The translations under genes were made by a program, and so were the position numbers. A DNA stretch of 54,581 nt from Methanothermobacter tenebrarum (GTDB taxonomy: Archaea; Methanobacteriota; Methanobacteria; Methanobacteriales; DSM-23052), in assembly GCF_003264935.1 (NCBI RefSeq), contig NZ_QLOE01000010.1:1-54581 (forward strand), written 5' to 3'. This document shows, piece by piece, positions 37,545 through 47,166 of this stretch (the first letter of the stretch is position 1; each line of letters opens with the position of its first letter). The notes beneath the pieces were generated by a model. That model searched no databases and was not told the DNA's origin. It saw only the letters and a program-made list of their open reading frames with translations.

Positions 37545-38207
37545 TTAGAGTTCCATTATCCCATCCTTTGTACCTACTATTACCCTGTCAACACCCCTTG
37601 AGAATATGCCATTCTCCAAGACTCCTGGGATATTGTTTATTTCATATTCCAGTTTTGATGGATCATCAATAGATCCAAAATCCGCGTCAATAATGAAATT
37701 CCCATTATCAGTGATCAGTGGCCCATCTTTCGCATCAGACATTCTGATTTTGACCTTGGCTCCCATGGAATTTAATTCTTCACATACAAGGCGAGAGGAT
37801 GTTGGTATGACCTCTACTGGTACTGGTCTTTCGAGTTTATCTGTGAGTTTGGAATCATCTATTATAACAATAAATTCACTTGCTGAATAGTCTATTATCT
37901 TTTCTTTTGTATGGGCTGCTCCACCACCCTTAAGGAGGTTGAGGTCCTTGTCAACTTCATCAGCCCCGTCAACAGCAACATCGATATCATGCTGTGTTAT
38001 ACTAGTAATGGGGATCTCCCAATCCCTTGCAAGGAATAATGATTGATAAGAAGTGGGCACTGCCAATATATCTAATTCTTCTTTTTGTATGCGCATGCCC
38101 ACTCTTTCTATGAAATATCGTGCTGTAGAACCTGTGCCAAGGCCGACAACCTGCCCGTCTTTTATCTCTTCGGCAACTTTATATGCAACCATTTTTTTCA
38201 AATTCAT
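37545..38207 (-). CDS. rpiA: Ribose-5-phosphate isomerase A
   Basis: 220 residues from ATG 38207, behind GGGGGAT; the longer frame from 38243 overlaps the gene upstream. The motifs are GLGTGSTARYFIE, then AVDGADEVDKDLNLLKGGGA and AHTKEKI, which hold the phosphate-binding and catalytic residues of RpiA. It interconverts ribose-5-phosphate and ribulose-5-phosphate, linking to nucleotide synthesis. It follows the UPF0179 gene by 13 bases. Confidence 0.94.
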   Translation of the reverse strand: MNLKKMVAYKVAEEIKDGQVVGLGTGSTARYFIERVGMRIQKEELDILAVPTSYQSLFLARDWEIPITSITQHDIDVAVDGADEVDKDLNLLKGGGAAHTKEKIIDYSASEFIVIIDDSKLTDKLERPVPVEVIPTSSRLVCEELNSMGAKVKIRMSDAKDGPLITDNGNFIIDADFGSIDDPSKLEYEINNIPGVLENGIFSRGVDRVIVGTKDGIMEL

Positions 38208-38220
38208 TAAAATCCCCCTA

Positions 38221-38661
38221 CTATTTCTTGGAGATGATCTCAAGGAGGACTTTGTTCAATTTGTAGCCTTTTTTGCATTCATTGACCCTGCCAAAATTTT
38301 TCAAGATCCTACATCTATCTGAGGCTTTTATCCCCTCTGGGAAGCATAAACTCCTCATATCACACTTTTCATCACATTTGAGGGTTTCAAATAATATTAC
38401 AGACCCTTCAAAGGCCTTTTTAGCATCTATTAATGCTTCTATGTTAGCTTTTTCAACCTCAACAACCTTTACTTTTCCGCTTTCATGTATTGGACAAGGA
38501 TGTTCAGTATCTTTCACTTCTTTTATCTTGTAGATTCTGCCTGTCTCTAGGGGGTCGATACACACGGACTTATATCTGCAATCTTCACAAGCCTTTGCAG
38601 GCCCATAATACATGAAGGTTAATCCTTTTTTTGCAAGTTTCTCCCCTATCAGTGTTATCAA
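38221..38661 (-). CDS. UPF0179 family protein
   Basis: 146 residues from TTG 38661, which directly abuts the stop of egsA and sits behind AAGTGATAT. It has many Cys: CEDCRYKSVC, HPCPIHE, KCDEKCDMRSLC and DRCRIL, a pattern typical of UPF0179, an archaeal family of unknown function that probably binds zinc or an iron-sulfur centre. It lies between egsA and rpiA in one operon. Confidence 0.87.
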   Translation of the reverse strand: MITLIGEKLAKKGLTFMYYGPAKACEDCRYKSVCIDPLETGRIYKIKEVKDTEHPCPIHESGKVKVVEVEKANIEALIDAKKAFEGSVILFETLKCDEKCDMRSLCFPEGIKASDRCRILKNFGRVNECKKGYKLNKVLLEIISKK

Positions 38662-39708
38662 TTATATCACTTCCGTTTTTTTCGCAAGTTTTTCAGCAGC
38701 GTCCCTTGTAAGGCCCCTGTCACCTAGGATAGTATACCTTTCCTTGCGGATGGTGTGGGCTTTTGTAAGGGCCTCTATTATATACTCCGGTTCTATGCCG
38801 AGTTCATAGGCTGTTGTGGGCGCGTGCATTTTTTTGAGAGCGTCTTTTATGAATCTCCAGTCCCCTCCGTGGAGGTGCATCATCATTATTGTACCGACAC
38901 CGCATTGTTCACCGTGGAGTGCTGGTTTAGGAGCTATATTGTCGAGGGCGTGGCTGAATTTATGCTCGGATCCGCTTGCGGGTCTGCTGCTACCTGCTAT
39001 ACTTATGGCTATACCACTACTTATAAGGGATTTGACGACTAAGCGCGCGCTCCTTTCAAGGCCCTCTTTTATAGCGTCAGCCGATTTGATGATCATTTTA
39101 GCTGTCATGAGTGAAAGTGCCGCTGCAGATTCACTATATCGTTCATTGAGGAGTCTGTGTGCAAGTTTCCAATCTAGTATGGCTGTATAGTTAGATACTA
39201 TATCAGCACAACCTGAGGCAAGGAGCCTGAATGGTGCTTTAATTATTATATCGGTATCTGCTATGACCCCAATTGGTGATGTTGCCTTCATGGAAACCGA
39301 TCCTCTTTCACCGTCGCGGATCGAGGCTCTGGGGGATGCTATACCATCATGGGAAGCTGCAGTGGGTACACTTATAAAAGACAAACCTGCGAGGGTTGCT
39401 GCCATCTTGGCAACATCTATAACCTTACCACCACCCACACCTAATACAAGGGAGATATCATCAAGGTTTTCTTTGACCATCATAACAGATTCCATAGAAG
39501 CCTCTTTAACCTTCATATACTCTGTTTCAAAATCCTCGGCTTTAAGACTGTTTATAACATCCTTAGCAGCTATCTTAAAAGTTTTATAGCCTGTGACAAC
39601 CATCACCTTACCCTTGAATCTGAGATCTTTACATATAATCCCTGTATTTTTTATCACACCAGGGCCGGTGTGTATTTCCCTTGGTAGCTCTATTTTCCTA
39701 GGATTCAT
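38662..39708 (-). CDS. egsA: Glycerol-1-phosphate dehydrogenase [NAD(P)+]
   Basis: 348 residues from ATG 39708, behind GTGATGGAG. The family features are [12 protein letters not shown] at the start, [14 protein letters not shown] (NAD(P) binding), [17 protein letters not shown], then [11 protein letters not shown] and, for zinc, [20 protein letters not shown]. It makes sn-glycerol-1-phosphate from dihydroxyacetone phosphate, the step that gives archaeal membrane lipids their stereochemistry. Confidence 0.95.
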   Translation of the reverse strand: MNPRKIELPREIHTGPGVIKNTGIICKDLRFKGKVMVVTGYKTFKIAAKDVINSLKAEDFETEYMKVKEASMESVMMVKENLDDISLVLGVGGGKVIDVAKMAATLAGLSFISVPTAASHDGIASPRASIRDGERGSVSMKATSPIGVIADTDIIIKAPFRLLASGCADIVSNYTAILDWKLAHRLLNERYSESAAALSLMTAKMIIKSADAIKEGLERSARLVVKSLISSGIAISIAGSSRPASGSEHKFSHALDNIAPKPALHGEQCGVGTIMMMHLHGGDWRFIKDALKKMHAPTTAYELGIEPEYIIEALTKAHTIRKERYTILGDRGLTRDAAEKLAKKTEVI

Positions 39709-39856
39709 CTCCATCACAAACAACAGCTTTAAGTAGTGAGATAAAATAATCTTTCACCATTGAAGATCTTTATTTACTGATAAAAATATTTTTGGAGAAA
39801 AAAGATTATAGGATTTTCTAGGACCCGCATATTAATCCTATTAATGGTGGATGAAA

Positions 39857-41257
39857 ATGATAGATTTCAGTGAATGGTTCCATAATATCCTGGAAGAAGC
39901 AGAAATAATCGATTCAAGATATCCTATCAAAGGTATGAATGTATGGTTACCTTATGGTTTCCAGTTACGGAAGCACGCCTTGGAGATTCTCCGAAACATC
40001 CTAGACCGGGATCATCAGGAAACCCTATTCCCACTTTTAATACCTGAGGATCAACTTGAAAAAGAATCAGTCCATGTAAAAGGTTTTGAGGATGAAGTTT
40101 ATTGGATAACACATGGAGGACTTACAAGATTAAACAAGAAATTAGCCCTCAGACCCACCAGTGAAACAGCAATGTACCCCATGTTCTCATTATGGATAAG
40201 ATCCCACACAGACCTCCCATTGAAAATCTACCAGATAGTTAACACTTTCAGGTATGAGACAAAGCATACTAGGCCACTTATACGTGTAAGGGAAATCACA
40301 ACATTTAAAGAAGCTCACACAGTACATGAAACGATGGAAGAAGCCGAAGAGCAAGTCCAGGAGGCCATCAGACTCTACAAGGAGTTCTTCGACACCCTAT
40401 CCATACCATATATTATAACTAAGAGGCCACCATGGGATAAATTCCCAGGATCTGACTATACCATAGCCTTTGACACACTATTGCCAGATGGTAAAACATT
40501 ACAAATCGCCACAGTTCACAACCTTGGACAAACCTTCTCCAAAACCTTTGATATAAAATTTGAAACACCCACAGGTGAACATGAATACGCATACCAAACC
40601 TGTTACGGACTATCTGATAGGGTCATAGCATCTATAATAGCTGTACACGGAGACGAATCAGGCTTACGCCTACCACCAGAGGTCGCACCATACCAGATAA
40701 TTATAGTACCAATAATTTTCAAAGAAGAAGCAGAAGAGGTTATGAAAGCTTGTGAAAGAATTAAAAAAAGATTAGAGGATGCTGGTTTCCGAGTGAAACT
40801 AGATGATAGGGATATAAGGGCTGGGAGAAAATATTATGAATGGGAGATGAAAGGCGCGCCACTTCGAATAGAAATCGGGCCAAGAGACCTTAAAAAGAAC
40901 ATGATAGTACTTGCAAGGAGGGACACCAAAGAAAAAATTGAAATAAAAACAGAAAACCTAGAAGAAGAAATAGATAAAATACTACATGATATTACTAACA
41001 CGCTAAGAGAAGAAGCATGGACAAAAATGCAAAAGAATATAAGAACAGCCACCAACCTCAAAGAAGCGAAAGAAATAATAAAAGAGAAGAAGGGTATAAT
41101 CTCATTCCCTTGGTGTGGAGATGAAGAATGCGGGAAAAGCATAGAAGAAAAAATAAGAGTAGACATCCTCGGGATAACCGAGGCCGAGAAGAAAAGTTCT
41201 TGTATAAATTGTGGAAAAGAGGCTGAATATAAAGCTTTCCTAGCTAAAACATATTAA
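39857..41257 (+). CDS. proS: Prolyl-tRNA synthetase, archaeal/eukaryal type
   Basis: 466 residues from ATG 39857 (GGTGG seven bases before; ATG 39851 also possible). Class II motifs: [44 protein letters not shown] in two parts, and [20 protein letters not shown]. The anticodon-binding domain follows ([20 protein letters not shown]). The C-terminal zinc domain has [11 protein letters not shown] and [13 protein letters not shown], and the chain ends in Tyr as in this subtype. It attaches proline to tRNA-Pro. First gene of a four-gene run. Confidence 0.95.
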   Translation: MIDFSEWFHNILEEAEIIDSRYPIKGMNVWLPYGFQLRKHALEILRNILDRDHQETLFPLLIPEDQLEKESVHVKGFEDEVYWITHGGLTRLNKKLALRPTSETAMYPMFSLWIRSHTDLPLKIYQIVNTFRYETKHTRPLIRVREITTFKEAHTVHETMEEAEEQVQEAIRLYKEFFDTLSIPYIITKRPPWDKFPGSDYTIAFDTLLPDGKTLQIATVHNLGQTFSKTFDIKFETPTGEHEYAYQTCYGLSDRVIASIIAVHGDESGLRLPPEVAPYQIIIVPIIFKEEAEEVMKACERIKKRLEDAGFRVKLDDRDIRAGRKYYEWEMKGAPLRIEIGPRDLKKNMIVLARRDTKEKIEIKTENLEEEIDKILHDITNTLREEAWTKMQKNIRTATNLKEAKEIIKEKKGIISFPWCGDEECGKSIEEKIRVDILGITEAEKKSSCINCGKEAEYKAFLAKTY

Positions 41258-41271
41258 ATGGAGAGTATACC

Positions 41272-41952
41272 ATGAACTTGAGGGCTCTGATTTTAATCAG
41301 CCTTATAATAATTTTCGCAGGAGGCCTAGGATTCCTCTGCTACCTCCAGCAGGGAGGTATAACCCTCAAGGAAGCATACGACAAAGGGAACATTAACATA
41401 ACCCAGATAACCCCTGCTGGTACAATCCCACATCAGGTACTTATTTCCACCAATAGTGAAAAACCTGTGAAAGTGGAAAAGGGGACAATCTTAACCAACC
41501 CAGGATCAGAAGATCTTGTAATCGCAAGGGACGAAGTAATACCCCCAAAGGGTAACAGTACAATACCTGCTTATTGCATAGAACCAGAACAAAGCGCAAT
41601 TAAAGGAAGCCGCTTAAACGTGTCAGATAAAGCCCCGCCGATGATACAAGAGGTCATAGAATCATCAAACCCAGAAAATCCTTCAGAAGCGTTTAACACG
41701 CAATTAAAAATCTGGTTACTGGCGAGAGGATCCAACTTTGACATATACAGTGGAGAAGTCTATTATACAGTAAGGGCAAACAACATGTATTTCTATCAAT
41801 TCAAGGAAAACCTATCATTTACAAAAGCCGAGCTCATGGCAAAATTCAACCTCACCGAAGAACAGATAAATTCCATAAACATAAACAGCACAATCCTTTC
41901 ACGCGGCAAAAGCTTGCTAGACGAAATCATGGAATTCCTCGGACTAAAATAA
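41272..41952 (+). CDS. Membrane-anchored exported protein of unknown function
   Basis: 226 residues, 14 bases after proS. One N-terminal anchor (ALILISLIIIFAGGLGFLCY) is followed by an outside domain with beta-like start (GTIPHQVLISTNSEKPVKVE, then TILTNPGSEDLVIARDEVI) and a helical end (FTKAELMAKFNLTEEQINSI). A single Cys occurs in PAYCIEPEQSA. I do not recognise the family. Its place between proS and cofC is probably only operon sharing. Confidence 0.65.
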   Translation: MNLRALILISLIIIFAGGLGFLCYLQQGGITLKEAYDKGNINITQITPAGTIPHQVLISTNSEKPVKVEKGTILTNPGSEDLVIARDEVIPPKGNSTIPAYCIEPEQSAIKGSRLNVSDKAPPMIQEVIESSNPENPSEAFNTQLKIWLLARGSNFDIYSGEVYYTVRANNMYFYQFKENLSFTKAELMAKFNLTEEQINSININSTILSRGKSLLDEIMEFLGLK

Positions 41953-41974
41953 AAAAACTAGAGGGACCAAAAAC

Positions 41975-42652
41975 ATGAAAATTTATGGAATCATCCCTGT
42001 CTCACCATTCGCACATGCAAAGACAAGACTCTCACCAACGCTATCACCATCAGAAAGAAAAAACCTCCTAAAGGTCATGCTAAAAGACGTTACAAAAAGC
42101 CTGAAAGAAAATGTAGATGAAGTAATTGTCATAAGCGCCGACAAGGAAGTTCTCCACTTCGCAGATGAATTAAAAGTCCAAACACTCAAAGAAAAAGGCC
42201 AAACAGACCTCAACGGGGCCCTAGAGCAGGCAGTCGAATGGTGCGAATCTAAATGTGATAAAGTCATAATAGTACCCTCAGACGTGCCACTAATCGGTAA
42301 AGCCAACATAAAAGGCCTAATACAAGACGCGGAAAAATATGATATTATAATAGCCCCCGCCAAGGGTGGTGGGACAAACGCCCTCCTATTCCCCCCAAGG
42401 ACTATAAAATTGCGCTTCGGGGACTGCAGCTTCTTCGAACATATAAAAGAGGCTAAAAGATTAAAACTCTCCATCAAAATCCATGATTCGTTCTACCTAT
42501 CACTAGATGTTAACACAGCCGAAGACCTCGGCGAAATAATACTCCATGGAAAAAACACCTACACAAGATCCTATCTAGAAGATCTTAAATTAAAAGTGAA
42601 GCCATCTCGAGGCGCTGAAAGACTCCGAATAGAAAAAGAATCCAAAGGGTAA
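41975..42652 (+). CDS. cofC: 2-phospho-L-lactate guanylyltransferase
   Basis: 225 residues. It starts IYGIIPVSPFAHAKTRLSP, the nucleotide-binding opening of CofC, with DVPLIGKANIKGLIQDAEKY and APAKGGGTNALLF further on. It activates 2-phospholactate (or a related acid) with GTP in coenzyme F420 synthesis, the central hydride carrier of methanogens. GAGGG precedes the ATG. thiD begins six bases downstream. Confidence 0.92.
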   Translation: MKIYGIIPVSPFAHAKTRLSPTLSPSERKNLLKVMLKDVTKSLKENVDEVIVISADKEVLHFADELKVQTLKEKGQTDLNGALEQAVEWCESKCDKVIIVPSDVPLIGKANIKGLIQDAEKYDIIIAPAKGGGTNALLFPPRTIKLRFGDCSFFEHIKEAKRLKLSIKIHDSFYLSLDVNTAEDLGEIILHGKNTYTRSYLEDLKLKVKPSRGAERLRIEKESKG

Positions 42653-42658
42653 TTTTAG

Positions 42659-43402
42659 ATGATCGCATTAACAATCGCAGGATTCGACCCATCCGCCGGC
42701 GCAGGCATCCTAAACGATGTTAAAACATTCTCAGCCCTCAAAGTTTACGGGGCAGCTGCCATAACAGCCCTAACAGCCCAAAATCCAAATAGAGTTGCCA
42801 GCATATACCCTCTACCTCCAAGTTTCATAGAAGAACAAATAGACCTAATCATGGAATACTTACCCATAGAATACGCGAAAACAGGAATGCTATATTCAGA
42901 GGATATCATAAAAACAGTTGCAAAGAAGATACGAGAATACAAGCTTAAAACAGTCACAGACCCCGTGATGATAGCAGAATCAGGCTCCCCGCTAGCAATA
43001 GAAGGGATGATAAAAGCTTTTAAAAAATACCTACTCAAAGAATCCATACTAGTAACACCCAACCTACAAGAAGCAGAAGCATTATCCAACACAAGAATAA
43101 GAACAATTAAAGATGCTGAACAAGCCGCTGAAAAAATAGGCAAAAAATGCAATGTAATAATCACAGGAGGCCACCTAGAGGGTAAAAACATATTCTTCGA
43201 TGGTAAAGTCAAAATATTCGAAGAGAAGTTAATCAAGAGCAAGAATACCCATGGAAGTGGGTGCTCATTTTCAGCGGCTATAGTCGCCTACCTAACAAGA
43301 GGCCATAACCTAGAAGAGAGTATAAAAATGGCTACAAGGTTTGTAAAGGAAGCCATACGCCATGGCAAGTGGGGGACACTCAACCAATTCTGGAAACTAT
43401 AA
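42659..43402 (+). CDS. thiD: Hydroxymethylpyrimidine/phosphomethylpyrimidine kinase
   Basis: 247 residues. It has the ribokinase-fold ThiD motifs: [49 protein letters not shown] and [18 protein letters not shown] with the anion-hole Gly-Ser-Gly. It phosphorylates the pyrimidine half of thiamine. It is the usual short archaeal form without a ThiN domain. Its end overlaps convergent purA by six bases. Confidence 0.93.
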   Translation: MIALTIAGFDPSAGAGILNDVKTFSALKVYGAAAITALTAQNPNRVASIYPLPPSFIEEQIDLIMEYLPIEYAKTGMLYSEDIIKTVAKKIREYKLKTVTDPVMIAESGSPLAIEGMIKAFKKYLLKESILVTPNLQEAEALSNTRIRTIKDAEQAAEKIGKKCNVIITGGHLEGKNIFFDGKVKIFEEKLIKSKNTHGSGCSFSAAIVAYLTRGHNLEESIKMATRFVKEAIRHGKWGTLNQFWKL

Positions 43403-44419
43403 AAGTTCACTCCTTAAATCAATAGTATCCTCAAGATCTGGACCGGTGGATATTATAGTTACTGGAACTCCTGTAGCATCCTCTATCTCTTCAATGAACC
43501 TTTTAGCATCGCCTGAGAGCTTGGAATATTCACGGACCCTTTCACATCTTGGATATAAACGATCGACACAAGTAACCGCTATCTGTGTTGTACCATTTAT
43601 CATGCATGATTCCCTTGCCATGTCCATGTCAAAGAGGCCTATCCTCCTCCTCCTACCAGTAACGGTACCATACTCTTCTAATCCCATCTTCTCGGCTTCT
43701 TCCTGGCTTATCTCTGTGGGAAACGGCCCTTTACCCACTCTAGTGGCATATGCTTTGAATACTGTTATAACCTCGTCTATGCGTGTTGGCCCGACACCTA
43801 CATCAGCTGCGGCTGTGCTTGCGGTGGTGTCCTTACTAGTGACATAGGGATAGGTTCCATAATAGAGTGAGAGGCCAAAGCCTTGTGAACCTTCAATGAA
43901 AACATCATCGCCTTCGTCAAGGGTCTTGTTTATTTCGAGGGGGACGTCGGTCAAATATTCTTCCAGTTCGGGTATTTCCTTTGCAAGTTTGGCTGTTCTC
44001 ATGACTCGTTCTGCATTTGCAGGACCGCAACCTGTACCTGTACTTCCTATCTTCTTTGACAAGTAATCAGATGATCTGTCTTGGATTTTATGTTTTTCTT
44101 CGATGATGGCGCATCTATAGTCTATGAAGGTTCTTCCTCGAACGTTATATTTTTTCAGATTTTCCATTTCATAGAGGAAGACTTCAGGGTCTATTAGTAC
44201 ACCAGCTCCAATTAGCAGTTTAGCGTCTCTATGAACAAAACCGGATGGTGTAAGTCTTAAGGCGTACTTTTCGCCTTTGAATTCTACTGAGTGCCCTGCG
44301 TTGGGTCCTACACCAGCCCTGGCAATTATGGATGGTTTATCATGGTAACAGAGGTATGTTATACATTTTCCTTTACCTTCGTCACCCCATCCGCCACCTA
44401 CTAGCACAGTACATGTCAT
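43397..44419 (-). CDS. purA: Adenylosuccinate synthetase, short archaeal form
   Basis: 340 residues, about 90 shorter than the bacterial enzyme, as is normal in many archaea. The GTP loop is [12 protein letters not shown] at the N-terminus, followed by [50 protein letters not shown] and [14 protein letters not shown]. It makes adenylosuccinate from IMP and aspartate with GTP, on the way to AMP. Monocistronic in appearance. Confidence 0.95.
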   Translation of the reverse strand: MTCTVLVGGGWGDEGKGKCITYLCYHDKPSIIARAGVGPNAGHSVEFKGEKYALRLTPSGFVHRDAKLLIGAGVLIDPEVFLYEMENLKKYNVRGRTFIDYRCAIIEEKHKIQDRSSDYLSKKIGSTGTGCGPANAERVMRTAKLAKEIPELEEYLTDVPLEINKTLDEGDDVFIEGSQGFGLSLYYGTYPYVTSKDTTASTAAADVGVGPTRIDEVITVFKAYATRVGKGPFPTEISQEEAEKMGLEEYGTVTGRRRRIGLFDMDMARESCMINGTTQIAVTCVDRLYPRCERVREYSKLSGDAKRFIEEIEDATGVPVTIISTGPDLEDTIDLRSELL

Positions 44420-44586
44420 GTTTATGATCTCCTGATTTAGTTTTATTCTGCCTCTTTTATATAAGGGGGATAATTAATAAAAATTTTTTCATCCTCTTAT
44501 GAGATAGAGAAAATAATCTTTTGGTGGATTAAAACATGAAAAAAGTCTACTCAAAAAAATAAAATTTAAGAAAAATAAGAAGGCTG

Positions 44587-45000
44587 TTAAAGTTTTAGTG
44601 TTGTTTTGTATATGGCTGAACTTTCATCTCCACCTGAGAAGGGATCCTCGAATATCATTAGATCAACCTTTGCTGGTGTGCCTGTATCTATGTATGAGTA
44701 TGTGCTGAATTTAATAGGTTGACCTGCCTTTGCATTGTTAATGTTCCATGCGAGTGGGTCTGTTTGTATGACATTGCCTTCTGCGTCGTACCATTTAAGA
44801 ACGATTTCAAGATAATCGAAATCCCTTGATGGTGTTATTTTGCCTTTTATGGAATAAAAACCGTAACCTTCAGGGATTATTTCAAGACCTTCTACTTTTA
44901 GGTCGCCTCCGGATGAAGTGCCCGTGTCTGATGTGCTGGTACATCCACACACAGCCACTGTAAGCACCACTAATAATATTATGGGTACAATTGCCTTCAT
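44587..45000 (-). CDS. Exported lipoprotein-like protein with FxLYD-type domain
   Basis: 137 residues. The N-terminal signal ends in a lipobox-like VAVCGCTS, followed by a Ser/Thr/Gly linker and one beta-rich domain: VEGLEIIPEGYGFYSIKGKI, then LEIVLKWYDAEGNVI and later KFSTYSYIDTGTPAKVDLMI. That pattern matches small FxLYD immunoglobulin-like domains common in methanogen surface proteins. It follows the DUF4064-like gene by seven bases. Function unknown. Confidence 0.75.
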   Translation of the reverse strand: MKAIVPIILLVVLTVAVCGCTSTSDTGTSSGGDLKVEGLEIIPEGYGFYSIKGKITPSRDFDYLEIVLKWYDAEGNVIQTDPLAWNINNAKAGQPIKFSTYSYIDTGTPAKVDLMIFEDPFSGGDESSAIYKTTLKL

Positions 45001-45007
45001 ATCCTTC

Positions 45008-45325
45008 TCACCTCCTTATAATGGCTAGAATACCGCTTATACCCAAGAATATTGTCCCCGGGATCGCAACCGCTGATATGCTTATCAAGAGCCATACAGC
45101 ACTCACAATCAAGAGTATACCGCCGTTTCTTGGATTTTCACGCACATAAACAGCCCCTATTATACCAAGGATAGACGCCATTATTGCGCTTATACCAAGA
45201 TAGAGCGCCTCCGATCTGAACACTGAAAAAAAGATTGCAAAAAGGCCGCCAAGGAGTCCGAAGATGCTCCCAATTATCCCAAGCACCAGTTCAAGTATCC
45301 TAGAATTTTGCACTTCCTCAACCAA
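45008..45325 (-). CDS. DUF4064-like small membrane protein
   Basis: About 105 residues from TTG 45325 (GTGGT upstream; an earlier TTG at 45343 is also in frame). Four hydrophobic segments: LELVLGIIGSIFGLLGGLFA, ALYLGISAIMASILGIIGAV, GGILLIVSAVWLLISISAVA and GTIFLGISGILAIIRR. The repeated Gly-rich helices and the VRENPRNGGILL turn resemble DUF4064. It is probably co-transcribed with the lipoprotein-like gene. Confidence 0.7.
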   Translation of the reverse strand: MVEEVQNSRILELVLGIIGSIFGLLGGLFAIFFSVFRSEALYLGISAIMASILGIIGAVYVRENPRNGGILLIVSAVWLLISISAVAIPGTIFLGISGILAIIRR

Positions 45326-45591
45326 TTTAACCACTCTCCACAATATCCATTACATTGTATACATAAAATATTGAATCATCTAATATATAAATATAACTAT
45401 TATCAAGTAATAAAACCAGCAATATTAATAATAATTCAGGTAAAATAGGATATAGACACAAAGATCATGCTATACTATACAGAATAGACCTAATTATATA
45501 CTCTATTGAAAAAACTGAAAAAAGATATTAAAAGTGTTATATCCCCCATACGAATATAAAAAGGAGATAATACCTAGAAGGAGATAACACA

Positions 45592-46110
45592 ATGGATGTA
45601 CTAGCTCATATATTCATACCCTTGACAATAGTGTATTTCCTAAAAAAGAAATCCAACCCATACTATATCCTCACTTTAGCCTTCTTTGGTCTACTCCCAG
45701 ACCTCGACAAGGTCATGGGATTGCCAGGTGTCCTACATTCCATCATTACACTAACGATCATCATATTACCCATTTTTATAATCGAAAAAATCGCAAAAAG
45801 ATCCTGGATCTATACAAGTATAATAGCCTTCTTCATATTCTCCCATCTCTTACTAGACCTCCTAGACGCTTCCCCAATATTCCCATTCTACCCATTCTCA
45901 AATATTGGCATAATAATAGAATTCCCCCTAAGAATATCCTTTAATGGCCCCAGTTTCTCATTCATAGGCTCTCTCATACAAGTAACCTACACTAGACTCG
46001 AAACAGGTTTTAACACATATAACGGGATTATATCAGGTTTTGGGATAACCTCAGCCCTCCTATTCATCACACTATTTATAATAACAAAAAAAGCGGGAAA
46101 GAACCAGTAA
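45592..46110 (+). CDS. YdjM/DUF457-type predicted membrane-bound metal-dependent hydrolase
   Basis: 172 residues, four or five membrane segments. The family pattern of metal-ligand candidates is visible: MDVLAHIFIP at the start, LLPDLDKVMGLPGVLHS and FSHLLLDLLDASPIF. No activity has been proven for such archaeal members as far as I know. AAGGAGATAA occurs twice upstream (45561-45570 and 45578-45587), the second at the right distance for translation. Confidence 0.8.
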   Translation: MDVLAHIFIPLTIVYFLKKKSNPYYILTLAFFGLLPDLDKVMGLPGVLHSIITLTIIILPIFIIEKIAKRSWIYTSIIAFFIFSHLLLDLLDASPIFPFYPFSNIGIIIEFPLRISFNGPSFSFIGSLIQVTYTRLETGFNTYNGIISGFGITSALLFITLFIITKKAGKNQ

Positions 46111-46188
46111 CATGAATAGGGACCCCACACCATGGTGTGAAAATCCCCCCGAATTATATAATAATGAGTACCTTCAGATATCACTGAT

Positions 46189-47166
46189 ATGATATTCATT
46201 GTTGGTGGTGCGGGTTACATCGGATCCCATGTTAACAAATTTTTATCAAAGAAAGGATATAAGACGCTAATACTTGATAATCTGAGTAAAGGACATGAAG
46301 AATTTGTTAAATGGGGAGAATTCATAAAAGGAGACCTTAAAGATAAAAGACTCCTTGATAAGATCTTCAAGGAATATAATATAACTACAGTAATGCACTT
46401 CGCAGCCCTCACCGATGTAAGAGAATCTATCAAAGACCCAGGATCATATTACAGGAACAATGTCAAGAATACATTAAATCTCCTAGATGCCATGCAAAAG
46501 AATAATATTAACAGATTCATTTTCTCATCTACTTGTGCAGTCTATGGAGATCCCATAGAAACTCCAATAACCGAAGACCACCCGTGCAATCCCATAAGCC
46601 CCTATGGCCGCTCCAAGCTCATGATAGAAAAAATCCTAGAAGATTATAGTAACGCATATGATTTCAATTATGTCTCACTAAGATACTTTAACGCCGCTGG
46701 CGCAGACCCCCAAACCGAGATAGGGGAATGGCACGAACCAGAAACCCACCTAATACCAATAATATTAGATGTTGCAATTGGTAAAAGGGAAAATGTTCAA
46801 ATCTTTGGCACAGATTACCCAACACCAAACGGCACATGTATAAGAGATTACATCCATGTAATGGACCTTGCAGATGCACATTACAAGGCCCTCAAACTCC
46901 TAGAAGAGGATAAAAGCGAAATCTTCAACCTAGGCAATGGTGATGGATTCTCAGTGAAAGAGATTATAGAAACTTGCAGAGAAGTCACAGGGGAAGAAAT
47001 ACCCACAATAGAATCGGATAGAAGACCAGGAGACCCACCAATACTGATCGGAAGCTCAAAAAAGGCCAAGAGGATCCTCAGATGGGAGCCAGAGTTCTCT
47101 GATATAAAAGACATAATTGAAACAGCATGGGAATGGCACCAGAAACTTAACAATGAAATTATTTAG
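46189..47166 (+). CDS. galE: UDP-glucose 4-epimerase / UDP-hexose epimerase
   Basis: 325 residues. The short-chain dehydrogenase fold begins IFIVGGAGYIGSHVNKFLSK. The Ser/Thr of the catalytic set is in FSSTCAVYGDP and the YxxxK motif is YGRSKLMIEKIL. The phrases DPQTEIGEWHEPETHLIP and NGTCIRDYIHVMDLADAH are those of GalE. It interconverts UDP-glucose and UDP-galactose or their N-acetyl forms, giving building blocks for surface glycans and pseudomurein. Its end overlaps the convergent MFS gene by eight bases. Confidence 0.92.
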   Translation: MIFIVGGAGYIGSHVNKFLSKKGYKTLILDNLSKGHEEFVKWGEFIKGDLKDKRLLDKIFKEYNITTVMHFAALTDVRESIKDPGSYYRNNVKNTLNLLDAMQKNNINRFIFSSTCAVYGDPIETPITEDHPCNPISPYGRSKLMIEKILEDYSNAYDFNYVSLRYFNAAGADPQTEIGEWHEPETHLIPIILDVAIGKRENVQIFGTDYPTPNGTCIRDYIHVMDLADAHYKALKLLEEDKSEIFNLGNGDGFSVKEIIETCREVTGEEIPTIESDRRPGDPPILIGSSKKAKRILRWEPEFSDIKDIIETAWEWHQKLNNEII

